Below, in pieces: positions 24,747-33,854 of a DNA stretch of 64,000 bases. Positions within the stretch are counted from its first letter, which is position 1; the number at the start of each line of letters is the position of its first letter. Both the position numbers and the translations under genes were made by a program. Under the pieces are notes generated by a model that did no database searches, had not been told where the DNA came from, and saw only the letters and a program-made list of their open reading frames with translations. Source of the DNA: Candidatus Chlorohelix allophototropha (GTDB lineage: Bacteria > Chloroflexota > Chloroflexia > Chloroheliales > Chloroheliaceae); assembly GCF_030389965.1 (NCBI RefSeq), contig NZ_CP128399.1, positions 2,036,934 to 2,100,933 of the forward strand, in the 5' to 3' direction.

Positions 24747-25550
24747 TTATTTTACCTTAGTGACCTCAATCGGGCGCAGAATTAGCTGTTGGGCAGTAGA
24801 AAAGGTTCTGGCGCGTATAAGCAATACTGAGGTAATTGACGTTAAGCCCGAAGCGGCATAAATCATAGCGATTACGGCAAACTGGTAAATAGCTGCGTAA
24901 ATTGGGTCACTCCCTGCCAATATCATACCGGTCATTAAACCCGGTATCCATACAATCCCCAAAGAACTGAGATTATCAATACGTGGTATCAGGCTGGAAT
25001 GAACCGCCGATTGTATGTAAGGCGCGACCATCGTCTCAGGAGTTGCGCCAAGCGCCAAACCCGCTTCAATGAGTCCGATATGTGCCTTTACATCCGAATT
25101 GTAACGCTCTAATGCTTGTGCTCCAGCATTCATAGCATTGGCGACTAGCATACTTCCCACCGGAATAACCGAAATAGAGGCGCTATCAATCACCCCAATT
25201 AATACCATCAATAAGATAACCACGCCTGCGCCCAGTCCGATTCCATAGAACGAGACCCAGAATGCGCCGGGTATGGTTTTAGTTCTTTGATAGTTCATAG
25301 AGGAGGCTGCAATAATCATTGCCAGCAATATAAATACGCTAATCCAACCGGGTCCCTTGAATACAAATACCAGTACCAACCCCACCAGCACTATTTGTAC
25401 TATCCCGCGAATTAGTGCAACGATTACTTCTTTTTCAAGGTGGATTTTCTGCCAACGTGCGCCTAACGTGACCAACAAAACTAATGTAACTGTGGCGACT
25501 GCTTGAAAAATTCCCAGCATGAACTGATCTTTAAACAAGTTGCTAAGCAT
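24747..25550 (-). CDS. fetB: ABC transporter permease, FetB/UPF0014 family
   Basis: A 267-residue membrane protein with about seven helices, matching the UPF0014/FetB family. Conserved blocks include SSMNYQRTKTIPGAFW, VGSMLVANAMNAGAQALERYNSDVKAHIGLIEAGLALGATPE and WIPGLMTGMILAGSDPIYAAIYQ. In E. coli, FetAB lowers cellular iron and protects against oxidative stress. The ATG overlaps the end of the ATPase gene by eight bases, so the two subunits are translationally coupled. Confidence 0.88.
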   Translation of the reverse strand: MLSNLFKDQFMLGIFQAVATVTLVLLVTLGARWQKIHLEKEVIVALIRGIVQIVLVGLVLVFVFKGPGWISVFILLAMIIAASSMNYQRTKTIPGAFWVSFYGIGLGAGVVILLMVLIGVIDSASISVIPVGSMLVANAMNAGAQALERYNSDVKAHIGLIEAGLALGATPETMVAPYIQSAVHSSLIPRIDNLSSLGIVWIPGLMTGMILAGSDPIYAAIYQFAVIAMIYAASGLTSITSVLLIRARTFSTAQQLILRPIEVTKVK

Positions 25551-26211
25551 GTATAATTTCCTCTACTGTGCCAATTGAAGCTAATTTTCCTTTAACCAGA
25601 TACAAAGCGCGGTTGGCAATTCGGGCAGCCTGTGCCATATTATGGGTGATGATAAGGCAAGTTAGCTTCTCTTCTGCAATAATACCGCTCAAGAGGGTTT
25701 CCACTTCATGCTCAGCCTCTGAATCAAGTGCTGAGGTAGGTTCATCCAGCAATAATACTTTTGGGGAGTTAGCCAGAGTGCGTGCCAGCGAAACTCTTTG
25801 AGCTTCACCACCGGAAAGATTGTTAATAGCGCGTTCCTGATAACCGGGCAACCCCACTCTTTCCAAAAGCCAGCTAATTCTTTCAGAACTGAGGGTTATT
25901 CCACGCTGGCGAGGTCCAAAACTGATATTCTCAGCAATTGAACCGGGGAAAAGATAGGGCGATTGCAAGACCATCCCGATTTGCTGACGCACAATTGCAG
26001 GCGGTAAACTTCTGTAATCTTTCCCTTCATAATAAACAGTACCTGAAGTTGGCTCGTCCAAACGGTTAAGTAATCTTAAAAAGGTGGTTTTTCCTGCTCC
26101 GCTCGGTCCGATAATTGCCAGAACCTCACCCTGCTCTACTTGAATGTTTATATCTTCGACTAGGATTTTATCTGCAACCTGCCGACTGAGGTTCTTTGTT
26201 TCGATTATCAT
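25543..26211 (-). CDS. fetA: ABC transporter ATP-binding protein, FetA-like
   Basis: A 222-residue ATPase partnered with the FetB-like permease. Walker A is GPSGAGKTT, the Q-loop region is GMVLQSPYLFPGSI, the signature is NLSGGEAQRVSLART, Walker B is KVLLLDEPTSALD and the H-loop is LIITHN. I place the start at ATG 26211 (MIIETKNLSR), where homology to ABC ATPases begins. An in-frame ATG at 26256 would add 15 residues of low-complexity leader. The combination predicts an inner-membrane metal exporter, most likely for iron. Confidence 0.88.
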   Translation of the reverse strand: MIIETKNLSRQVADKILVEDINIQVEQGEVLAIIGPSGAGKTTFLRLLNRLDEPTSGTVYYEGKDYRSLPPAIVRQQIGMVLQSPYLFPGSIAENISFGPRQRGITLSSERISWLLERVGLPGYQERAINNLSGGEAQRVSLARTLANSPKVLLLDEPTSALDSEAEHEVETLLSGIIAEEKLTCLIITHNMAQAARIANRALYLVKGKLASIGTVEEIIHA

Positions 26212-26400
26212 AATTTGTATTTTTCCGCTTTGTAAAACAAATACTACTTTACACACTAAAAATTAAAAAAGATGGAAGAAGTTGTTCTAACCAACGCTTT
26301 AGATTACAGCGATGCTGACTTTTCCTTATATAGAATACTCTTTTTAAATTCGGTTGTTAATGTTCTATTTTGTATAAACTCGAATTTACCCACGCATCTC

Positions 26401-26979
26401 TCAGCTTGTTTCAAGGAATAGATGCACCTGTGCGCTTATTCTCGCGTAATCCACCTGCGCAAAATCGGTGGTATCTAGACATAGCAACTCGCCGCCGATT
26501 TCAAGAGGTTCGTAACGGCTGACCAGCCTTGCGGGTGTCAAATCAGCCAATATGCCCGCTTCACCATGTCCGGGATGACGCTTGGCAGAAGCGGCGCGAG
26601 CCTGCAACCTTTGGAATAACGCCTCATTATCGGTGTAACATTGGATTTGGAAAACCCGGAAAGGGTAACGCTGTTTCAATTCCAGCAGAGGCGGGGTGGC
26701 GTACTCCGTCAAGAAATTGCTCTCAACTACACAGGCGTTTCCGGCTTTCAATTCTACTTCTAGCGTATAGTAAAGCAGGCTGATGCTGGCTACTCCCAAT
26801 TTCATTGACCGTTCCCGGTCGCTCCAACCTAGCGTATCGTATAATATTTCTTTTAGCCCATCTTTATAAAGGAAAGGTAGGCGCAACTCTTCTGCCAACC
26901 ATCTGCCTAGCGTGGTTTTACCGCTACCGGGTGGACCTGAAATGATAATCAACGGAATTAATGACATATCGTGTGACAT
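26401..26979 (-). CDS. P-loop kinase-like ATP-binding protein (AAA_33 type)
   Basis: A 192-residue nucleotide-binding protein. Walker A is ISGPPGSGKTT near the N-terminus. KDGLKEILYDTLGW and CVVESNFL follow, with a lid-like Arg-rich segment (FQRLQARAASAKRHPGH), as in zeta-toxin, chloramphenicol phosphotransferase and polynucleotide kinase relatives. The acceptor substrate is unknown. The start is set at ATG 26979. Starts at 27075 (adding a hydrophobic stretch) or 26967 are possible. It stands alone, divergent from the universal stress protein gene. Confidence 0.72.
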   Translation of the reverse strand: MSHDMSLIPLIIISGPPGSGKTTLGRWLAEELRLPFLYKDGLKEILYDTLGWSDRERSMKLGVASISLLYYTLEVELKAGNACVVESNFLTEYATPPLLELKQRYPFRVFQIQCYTDNEALFQRLQARAASAKRHPGHGEAGILADLTPARLVSRYEPLEIGGELLCLDTTDFAQVDYARISAQVHLFLETS

Positions 26980-27187
26980 ATATTTGGTAGAATTCCTATT
27001 TAGACTCTGATATTTGTAATAGCACAACTGTAACAAATCTAGCAAAAATATAAAGCAAGTAGGGAATAAAGGCAATTTTAGCTTTTCAGAAAGCCTGATC
27101 TATACAGGCTCTAGAAAAAAAGGTATAATTAAATTGCCTCAAATTACTGATTGGCACCGCTGTGCTGAACAGAACAGGGAGAGAGAA

Positions 27188-28132
27188 ATGTTCACTAAAA
27201 TAATTGTTCCGCTGGATGGCTCCACTCTTTCTGAAAAAGCTTTACCCCTTGCGGTATTGCTTGCAGCCGAATTTAAAACCGAACTTCTTTTACTAAGAGT
27301 AGTAGAAGATGGTGAATACGGTTCTTCCAACGAAGCCCGGCATTATCTTGAAAATCTTGAAAAATTTCTTAACGGGCAAGGTTTACCCGACCACCAACCG
27401 CCATATCAGGTGCGCTTGTTGGTAGCTAATGGCAGTCCTGTTGAGCAAATAGTTGAGACAGTTCAGGACTATAAAGCTGATCTGATAGTAATGAGTACAC
27501 ATGGGCGTTCTGGTTTGGGTCGATTATTCAGCGGCAATGTTGCTTCCAAAGTATTGCATGAGGTTATTTGCCCGGTTTTGCTGATACATCCTAAACACGA
27601 AGAGCCTACCGATCTTTCTGAAGCTTTCCGACTGATTACTTCTGAAATATTTAAAAAACCTGTACTGGTTCCTCTGGATGGCTCATCTCTGGCAGAAGTG
27701 GCGTTGAAACCCGCGCTATTAATGGCAGAAATCTATAATGCGCCTTTGCATTTAATCGAGGTTTTACCTCCGCTTGAGGAATTAGCGGTAGAATCTGCGC
27801 CGCTTACGGTCGGGGGGTATTTCCCACGCGGGCTTACTTCGCAAGAATTAAAAGAAGAAGCGTTGGATTATCTCCTAACGGTTGAGACCGACCGCTTGCC
27901 GCCTACACATCATATCGAAACCCATGTTGTACAGGGGCAACCCGCGCCGGAAATTATACGCCATGCCCATACCGTGAACGCTGGTTTGATAGTTATGGCT
28001 TCGCACACTCGCACCGGTATAGGTCGTACTATTCTTGGGAGTGTGACCGAGGAAGTTTTGCGCAAGAGCGAAGTTCCGGTTTTGATAATCAACCGCCATG
28101 CCGGGCATCTGGAAGAAATCAAAACCCATTAG
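27188..28132 (+). CDS. Tandem universal stress protein
   Basis: A 314-residue protein of two Usp domains (about 1-148 and 158-305). Each begins with a KIIVPLDGS/PVLVPLDGS strand and ends with the ATP-binding signature: STHGRSGLGRLFSGNVASKV in the first and ASHTRTGIGRTILGSVTEEV in the second. Both match G-2X-G-9X-G-S/N, so both sites should bind ATP. These cytosolic proteins are induced by growth arrest or stress and have no single reaction. AGGGAGAG just before the ATG at 27188 fixes the start. An AGCCTG/CAGGCT hairpin and a TATAAT (27124-27129) lie upstream. Confidence 0.9.
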   Translation: MFTKIIVPLDGSTLSEKALPLAVLLAAEFKTELLLLRVVEDGEYGSSNEARHYLENLEKFLNGQGLPDHQPPYQVRLLVANGSPVEQIVETVQDYKADLIVMSTHGRSGLGRLFSGNVASKVLHEVICPVLLIHPKHEEPTDLSEAFRLITSEIFKKPVLVPLDGSSLAEVALKPALLMAEIYNAPLHLIEVLPPLEELAVESAPLTVGGYFPRGLTSQELKEEALDYLLTVETDRLPPTHHIETHVVQGQPAPEIIRHAHTVNAGLIVMASHTRTGIGRTILGSVTEEVLRKSEVPVLIINRHAGHLEEIKTH

Positions 28133-28179
28133 AACGGTTGCATTAAAAGCTTGAAAGTGATAATATTTTAAACCAAATT

Positions 28180-28467
28180 GAATAACGGCAAGGATGAAGA
28201 ATAGTAAGCGTATCTATTCTTTCCAAAACAGAGAACTGTACCCGGCGCAATAAAATGCGTTTGGCTGAGAGGGCAGCGGGAAGAAATGCGTGGAAGGGGC
28301 TTCGGAGCCGGTTTGTAAAAAAAGGGGGAGTCCTTTGGAGCCTTTCGATCAAGCGAAGGCAAGGATTTCAACCGGGGTGGAACCGCGCGAGTTTAACGTT
28401 AAGCTCTCGTCCCCGGGCTGTGAAAGCACCGATTCAGGGGCTACAGGCTCGGAGGCGAGAGCTTTTT
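28180..28467 (+). ncRNA. T-box riboswitch, glycine-type, upstream of glyS
   Basis: The leader contains the T-box core GGGTGGAACCGCG at 28375-28387, which pairs with the tRNA acceptor end. Immediately after comes a strong terminator pairing 28401-28412 (AAGCTCTCG start) with 28454-28464 and running into TTTTT. Upstream, 28190-28310 has a long stem I-like region with the AGAGA motif (near 28230). A GGC at 28298-28300 is a candidate specifier codon (glycine), judged by eye. Family knowledge: uncharged tRNA-Gly binding stabilises the antiterminator and turns on the synthetase gene. The roughly 395-base gene gap is explained by this element. Confidence 0.9.
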
Positions 28468-28527
28468 GTATGCCTGAACTCTCTGAAAATGGAGCAAATC
28501 GTATGATTAGGGAGGTTCACCTGAACA

Positions 28528-29886
28528 ATGGCTAGTAATGTCACAATGGATACAATCGTTTCCCTGTGTAAGCGACGAGGTTTTGTATTTCCCAGCAGTG
28601 AAATTTATGGTGGTTTTGGCAGCACCTACGATTACGGGCCGTTGGGCGTAGAATTGCTACGAAATGTGCGCAACCTGTGGTGGCGGGCAATGGTACAAGA
28701 ACGCGAGGACGTTGTAGGGCTGGAAGCTTCCATTCTCGGTCCAAGCGCAGTATGGGAAGCCAGCGGACACGTCAGCAACTTTACAGACCCTCTGGTAGAT
28801 TGTAAAAACTGTAGAATGCGCTGGCGCGAGGATCATTTGCTGGAAGGCAATTACGAGGCAGAATATGGTGCTACCAAACGCGATGCAGCGGGAAAATTGC
28901 TTTGTCCAAACTGTGGCGGCGAGTTAACTGACCCACGTAAGTTCAACATGATGTTCAAAACTTTTGTGGGTGTGGTGGAGGATACCGCTTCGGTGGCTTA
29001 CCTGCGCCCCGAAACCGCACAGGGTATGTTCTATAACTTCTCGAATGTGCTGGGCAGCATGCGCCGCAAATTGCCTTTTGGTATTGCCCAAGTTGGCAAG
29101 AGTTTCCGTAACGAAATCACGCCGGGAAACTTCGTATTTCGCACCCGCGAATTTGAGCAAATGGAGATGGAGTTTTTCGTAAAGCCCGGTAGTGATGATG
29201 ACTGGCATAGCTACTGGATAGAAGAACGCTTTCAATGGTACTTGAAATACGGTATAAAGAAAGAGAACCTGCGTATTCGTCCACATACCAAAGATGAGCT
29301 TTCGTTCTATTCTAAAGCCACCAGCGATGTGGAGTACGAGTTCCCGTGGGGTTGGGGCGAACTAGAGGGTATTGCTAATCGTACCAACTATGACCTTACC
29401 CAACATGCCAAGCATAGCGGTAAAGACCTAAGCTACTTTGATGAGGAAACCAAAGAGCACATAGTACCTTATGTGATTGAACCGGCAGCAGGCGCTACCC
29501 GTACTGCTCTAACCTTCCTGATTGATGCCTATGCCGAAGAACCGGATAAGGATGAAACTCGGATTGTGCTTCACCTACATCCGGCAATAGCCCCGGTTAA
29601 GGTGGCGGTGCTACCTCTCAGTAAGAAGGAACCATTGGTAAATCTCTCCAAAGAAGTGGCAAAGAAGTTACGTCGCAAATGGGTAGTACAGTATGATGAA
29701 AGCCAAAGCATCGGCAAGCGTTACCGCAGACAGGATGAGATCGGTACACCTTTCTGTATAACGGTTGACTTTCAAAGCTTAGAGGATAACGCTGTAACTA
29801 TTCGCGATCGTGACACAATGGAACAAATTCGCGTTCCTATTGCCGAGCTTAGCAGTATGCTAGAGGGAAAACTGGCATTAGATTAG
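28528..29886 (+). CDS. glyS: Glycyl-tRNA synthetase, single-chain type
   Basis: A 452-residue class II synthetase of the dimeric alpha2 type that charges tRNA-Gly. Motifs include GFVFPSSEIYGGFGSTYDYGP at the N-terminus, a zinc-type pair (CKNC, then CPNCGG), RPETAQGMFYNF, VGKSFRNEITPGNFVFRTREFEQMEMEFF (motif 2) and an anticodon-binding domain after about residue 350 (PVKVAVLPLSKKEP). GGAGG is 12 bases ahead of the ATG at 28528. Expression is controlled by the T-box leader and stopped by the hairpin at 29897. Confidence 0.96.
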   Translation: MASNVTMDTIVSLCKRRGFVFPSSEIYGGFGSTYDYGPLGVELLRNVRNLWWRAMVQEREDVVGLEASILGPSAVWEASGHVSNFTDPLVDCKNCRMRWREDHLLEGNYEAEYGATKRDAAGKLLCPNCGGELTDPRKFNMMFKTFVGVVEDTASVAYLRPETAQGMFYNFSNVLGSMRRKLPFGIAQVGKSFRNEITPGNFVFRTREFEQMEMEFFVKPGSDDDWHSYWIEERFQWYLKYGIKKENLRIRPHTKDELSFYSKATSDVEYEFPWGWGELEGIANRTNYDLTQHAKHSGKDLSYFDEETKEHIVPYVIEPAAGATRTALTFLIDAYAEEPDKDETRIVLHLHPAIAPVKVAVLPLSKKEPLVNLSKEVAKKLRRKWVVQYDESQSIGKRYRRQDEIGTPFCITVDFQSLEDNAVTIRDRDTMEQIRVPIAELSSMLEGKLALD

Positions 29887-29896
29887 CTTAGGCATT

Positions 29897-29949
29897 CCGG
29901 GCACAGCTATATGCTGGATAAATAGTTTATTGTATGTGCCCGGCTTTTT
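29897..29949 (+). terminator. Terminator after glyS (shared with convergent gene)
   Basis: CCGGGCACA (29897-29905) pairs perfectly with TGTGCCCGG (29935-29943) across a 29-base loop, followed by CTTTTT. Its end reaches the stop of the convergent glycosyltransferase gene. Confidence 0.75.
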
Positions 29950-31171
29950 AAGCTTTTTTGCCCCAACCGCTCTCTTTATATTCGCGCAAAACTCGCTTGT
30001 AAATAGCGATAGTTTGAGCTGCGATACCCTGCCAGTTATAATGTTCCTTGACAGCCTTGTAAGCGTTTTCCACCCGCGCTGTCGTCCAAGTAGGGTTATT
30101 GAGGGTATGCAAGATTCCCCAAGCGATAGAGGATGGATCGTTGGAAATAACCTTAACTCCGGTTTCGTGATTTTTCACTACATCGCTCACTCCGCCGGTA
30201 TCACTAACAACTAAAGGGGTGCGTGCTGCCATTGCTTCCAATGCCACTATTCCGAATGGTTCATATAGACTTGGAAAGGTCGCTACATCCACTACTTTGT
30301 AAAGTTTGTCACGGGTTTCATCTGAAATGAAGCCGGTGAAATAAAATTTGTGACTTACCCCCAATGTTTTAGCTAAAAGCTTGTATTCTTCCAATTGCGG
30401 ACCTGTGCCTGTCAGAACATACTTGACATTTGGAGTGGTTCGGAGCACATATGGCGCACTTTCGATTAATGGGCGCAAGCCTTTTTCATCGACCATCCGT
30501 CCCACATAGAATATAATTTTCTCTTCTGGCAAAGCGTAATGAGAGCGGAATTCGCTTAAATCTTCACCTTCCAACAAATCAAATCTTTCAGTGTCAACCC
30601 CATTAACCACTATATCAATTTTATCGGCAGGTGTTTCAAAATAATCCATTACTTCGGACTTCATATATTCGCTGCAACAGATGATGCGCCATGCTTCGAA
30701 ATTAAGCCACCATTCAACATTATTGATAGCGCGTGGCAGGTCGCCCGGAAGGTAGCCACGTCCTCGTCCGCGTTCGGTGGCGTGGATAGTGGCAATCATC
30801 GGAATGTGATATTGTTCCTTTAGTGCGCCCCCGGTGAAGGCTACCAACCAATCGTGTACGTGAATAAGGTCAAACTGTTTGTTTTGTAGCTTGTAATGGT
30901 CAATTAACCGATTGGCGGCTTCCTGTAGCTTGAGGTTGGTTTCCCAAGCTAGCGAAAAGAAATCGTTAAAGTCTGCTTGAGGTGGCTCTACCCGGTGGAT
31001 GTATATATTTTTAGTAGTATGTTCAAAACTATCCCCACCCTTTAACATCGGGGTTAGTACGTGAACCTCGACTCCTAACTTTGCAAGTGCCGGTGCTAAT
31101 TCAGTTACATGTCTCCCCAAACCGCCCACTACATTTGGGGTGTATTCCCACGATAATGTCAAAATACGCAT
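29948..31171 (-). CDS. Glycosyltransferase family 4 (glycogen synthase-like)
   Basis: A 407-residue GT-B enzyme. The N-terminal glycine-rich opening SWEYTPNVVGGLGRHVTELAPAL resembles ADP/UDP-glucose glycogen or maltose-1-phosphate synthases of the GT4 family. The donor-binding domain has the retaining-enzyme motif FPSLYEPFGIVALEAMAA and IFYVGRMVDEKGLRPLIE. A role in alpha-glucan or compatible-solute synthesis is likely, but the acceptor is uncertain. It is last in a leftward unit with an acetyltransferase, a solute-binding lipoprotein and a histidine kinase. Confidence 0.85.
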   Translation of the reverse strand: MRILTLSWEYTPNVVGGLGRHVTELAPALAKLGVEVHVLTPMLKGGDSFEHTTKNIYIHRVEPPQADFNDFFSLAWETNLKLQEAANRLIDHYKLQNKQFDLIHVHDWLVAFTGGALKEQYHIPMIATIHATERGRGRGYLPGDLPRAINNVEWWLNFEAWRIICCSEYMKSEVMDYFETPADKIDIVVNGVDTERFDLLEGEDLSEFRSHYALPEEKIIFYVGRMVDEKGLRPLIESAPYVLRTTPNVKYVLTGTGPQLEEYKLLAKTLGVSHKFYFTGFISDETRDKLYKVVDVATFPSLYEPFGIVALEAMAARTPLVVSDTGGVSDVVKNHETGVKVISNDPSSIAWGILHTLNNPTWTTARVENAYKAVKEHYNWQGIAAQTIAIYKRVLREYKESGWGKKA

Positions 31172-31203
31172 TAAGGACGCTTATTTCCTTTACTAAATTG
31201 TTA

Positions 31204-32085
31204 TTAATCGATCCAACGCCCTATAAGATTGTATTCAAGGTTCTGTACTCTCTGGAATCCAAATCTTTCATAGAGCCTTTGTGATTGATGATTGGTAAGT
31301 TGTGTGCTGAGTGTGACGCGCCGCGCTCCTTTTGCCTCCATCATTTTGATCGCAACTGAAAGCTGATATGCACCGTAGCCCATCCCCTGAAATTCCGGCG
31401 TTACCGCTAAGCGATCTAGGTGTCCCCAGCGCTCATACATGGTAAATCCAAAATAACCCACTGGTTTGTTGTCTTCGCTACGATAACAAATTTGAATGGT
31501 AACATCGGGTTGTTTGGAATAGAAGCCCATCTCTTCCCGACTGTTCCACCACAACCAAGGGAATGCAGCATGGTCAACTATTAATAAATCCTCCTCCATC
31601 AGATAATTATATGGGATGGTATAAAGTGGTACACCCCGGAAGGAGTTATACACAATAGTGTCTGGTTTGTCGTAATAAATTATATTCTCCAGGACTATGT
31701 AACCTGCATCCATATAAAAGCGAGGATTCTCGGCATGTTCATCATTCGCTACAACTACCGCCCGCAACTTACGCTGCCGGAATTCTGCTTCCAAACTTTC
31801 AAGTAATTCTTTTCGGTGGGTACGTGCCCGCACTTCGGTAATATGCCCCACCTCTTCGTGCCTTCTCCATAAATCGCCGATTATATAATCCTGTGAGCCG
31901 ACTACTCGCAGAGAGAGACCCGGATACAACATTAATTGATTGCGCAACGTCGAGCTATTAAATCGGCTATTCCAACCCAAATTTATAGTAGCTACATCTG
32001 CTGTCGTTAATTCTACGATATCGGATGAGCCGCGTTTATATTTTGGGTCGCCACCAAATCGCTGCCGCAATTGCTCGAACAACAA
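31204..32085 (-). CDS. GNAT-family N-acetyltransferase
   Basis: A 293-residue protein. The C-terminal half has the GNAT acetyl-CoA loop (LAVTPEFQGMGYGAYQLSVAI, matching Q/RxxGxG/A) and the closing LTNHQSQRLYERFGFQ block. The N-terminal half (1-150) appears to be a second degenerate GNAT-like domain (VVANDEHAENPRFYMDAGYIVLENIIYY). The acetyl acceptor is unknown. The start is a TTG, five bases after the stop of the solute-binding protein gene, so it should be co-translated. Confidence 0.82.
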   Translation of the reverse strand: MLFEQLRQRFGGDPKYKRGSSDIVELTTADVATINLGWNSRFNSSTLRNQLMLYPGLSLRVVGSQDYIIGDLWRRHEEVGHITEVRARTHRKELLESLEAEFRQRKLRAVVVANDEHAENPRFYMDAGYIVLENIIYYDKPDTIVYNSFRGVPLYTIPYNYLMEEDLLIVDHAAFPWLWWNSREEMGFYSKQPDVTIQICYRSEDNKPVGYFGFTMYERWGHLDRLAVTPEFQGMGYGAYQLSVAIKMMEAKGARRVTLSTQLTNHQSQRLYERFGFQRVQNLEYNLIGRWID

Positions 32086-32090
32086 CGCAC

Positions 32091-33854
32091 CTACTTCACA
32101 ATATACACATCTTTTAGGCTAAGTATGCTGGATGAAGTTAATTCCAAACCTTTGACATAAGGTTTTACGAGTAGAAAACTAACACTATGATAGAGCGGTA
32201 AAATCGGCGCGTCTGTCAAAGCAATCTGCTCGGCTTTGGCATACATTTCAAGCCTTTTTTGTGCATCGCGTTGTTCATCGCCCTGTTTAAGTAAATTATC
32301 GAATTCGGCATTATTGTAACCGCTATCGTTATAGGCGCTTCCATTACCAAGCAAAGTGCGTAGGAAGTTTTCAGGATCAGGATAATCCGCAGCCCAACCA
32401 TCAATATATATCTGGAATTGGCTTGCTGCCAGACCAGCTTGAAAATCTTTATAATCCGGTTGGCGAACTTCTACTTCGATGCCAAAGGCTTGTTGGTACA
32501 CCTGCTGTAGTAACCCCGCCATAGCAGTACCGGTAGAATAAATTGTAATTTTTGGTAGATTCTGTGCGCTACGGTAACTTGATTGGGCGATTAAATCACG
32601 CGCTCGGTTAATATCATAAGATAGTGAACCAGTGTTACCGCTATACCCGGGCATTCCCGGTGGTAAAATCGAATCGGCTTTAACCACCCGGCTTTCAAAC
32701 ATAACCCGCGCAATACGCGCCCGATCCACTACCAGACTAAAAGCTTGCCGGATACGAGGATCATCAAAAGGTTTGAGACGATTATTAAAACCCACATACT
32801 GCAAATCGAGTTGCGGCTTGATAACTAGTTCTTTACTCAGCGGATTATTCTTGTCGAGATAACGCTCTACATCATTTCCGGAGGTAAAAACAAAGTCAAT
32901 TTTGCCCTGTTCGTATAGGGTGAGTGGATTTGAAGCCGCTGACCCCAGCAAAATGTTCACCTGTATCAGGTTGGGTGCGCCATTCTGGTATTCTGGGTTG
33001 CGCGCTAGGCGCATTATTTCATCCTTGCGATATTCGATTACCTTGAATGGTCCGCTGCCATCCGGTTTATCAAACCCTGCGCTTACTGTTGCCTTGTTGA
33101 CCACCATAAAGGTGTTAGAGGTCATTTTTGCTAGAAAAAAGGGCTTGGGTGCATCGGTTTTAACCTGTAACGTAAGGCTATCCAACACTTTAATGCCTTC
33201 AATATCGGTAGCTTTACCTTCTAGTTTTTCTTTTACTCCCACGATGTCGTTCATATAATTGGCGGCGGGTAGGCTACTGGCAAGGGAAGGCACAGCAAGT
33301 TTGGGGTCGGCGGCGCGTTCCCAGCTATATTTAATATCATCGGCAGTAAGCGGTGCGCCACTGTGGAATTTCAAGCCGGGACGTAACCGGAAAGTAAAGA
33401 CAGTTCCATCCGCGCTGACATCCGGCATAGCGAGGGCAAGGTCGGGAACCGGATTCATATCTTTATCGAGTGTTAGTAGCCCACTAAAAATCTGGCGTGT
33501 AAAGAAACTAGAAACAGTATCGCCCGCAAGCGCCGGATCAAGGGTGCTAATATTCCCACCGATCAAGGTCAAAGTCTGGTTTGATGTTACCAAATTAGGC
33601 GGGGATGTAGGAGTCGGCACAGCAACGTTAGTGGTGCGTGGTGGTGTAGCTGTAGCAGCGGTTGTTGCAGCGGTATTTTTTACACCACTGGTAGATGCAG
33701 TCACCGGAGCGGTTATGCCCGGTGTTACCGCTTTGTTATCTTCTCCGCAAGCCAGCAATAATTGTGACAATACCAATAAGATCAGAAGCCAGCCCACAGA
33801 CTTTTTTAAGCTGAGACGTAGTCGCGCAGGTCTCATCTTGTCAAACTTCCTCAT
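32091..33854 (-). CDS. ABC transporter solute-binding lipoprotein, family 5 (peptide type)
   Basis: A 587-residue extracytoplasmic binding protein. The signal peptide (SVGWLLILLVLSQLLLAC) ends in a lipobox with the lipidated Cys near residue 36, followed by a Thr/Pro linker to about 90. The SBP_bac_5 domain then covers the rest (GGNISTLDPALAGDTVSSFFTRQIFSGLLTLD, LRPGLKFHSGAPLTADDIKYSWERAADP, DWGWAADYPDPENF-like WAADYPDPENFLRTL). Family members bind oligopeptides, sugars or nickel. No permease or ATPase gene is nearby. The ATG overlaps the kinase stop as ATGA. Confidence 0.9.
   Translation of the reverse strand: MRKFDKMRPARLRLSLKKSVGWLLILLVLSQLLLACGEDNKAVTPGITAPVTASTSGVKNTAATTAATATPPRTTNVAVPTPTSPPNLVTSNQTLTLIGGNISTLDPALAGDTVSSFFTRQIFSGLLTLDKDMNPVPDLALAMPDVSADGTVFTFRLRPGLKFHSGAPLTADDIKYSWERAADPKLAVPSLASSLPAANYMNDIVGVKEKLEGKATDIEGIKVLDSLTLQVKTDAPKPFFLAKMTSNTFMVVNKATVSAGFDKPDGSGPFKVIEYRKDEIMRLARNPEYQNGAPNLIQVNILLGSAASNPLTLYEQGKIDFVFTSGNDVERYLDKNNPLSKELVIKPQLDLQYVGFNNRLKPFDDPRIRQAFSLVVDRARIARVMFESRVVKADSILPPGMPGYSGNTGSLSYDINRARDLIAQSSYRSAQNLPKITIYSTGTAMAGLLQQVYQQAFGIEVEVRQPDYKDFQAGLAASQFQIYIDGWAADYPDPENFLRTLLGNGSAYNDSGYNNAEFDNLLKQGDEQRDAQKRLEMYAKAEQIALTDAPILPLYHSVSFLLVKPYVKGLELTSSSILSLKDVYIVK

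Noticed and set aside
28255-28535. Open frames on the plus strand upstream of glyS
   Set aside because: They lie across the T-box stems and terminator, have no ribosome site and read as low-quality protein. The RNA element explains the region.
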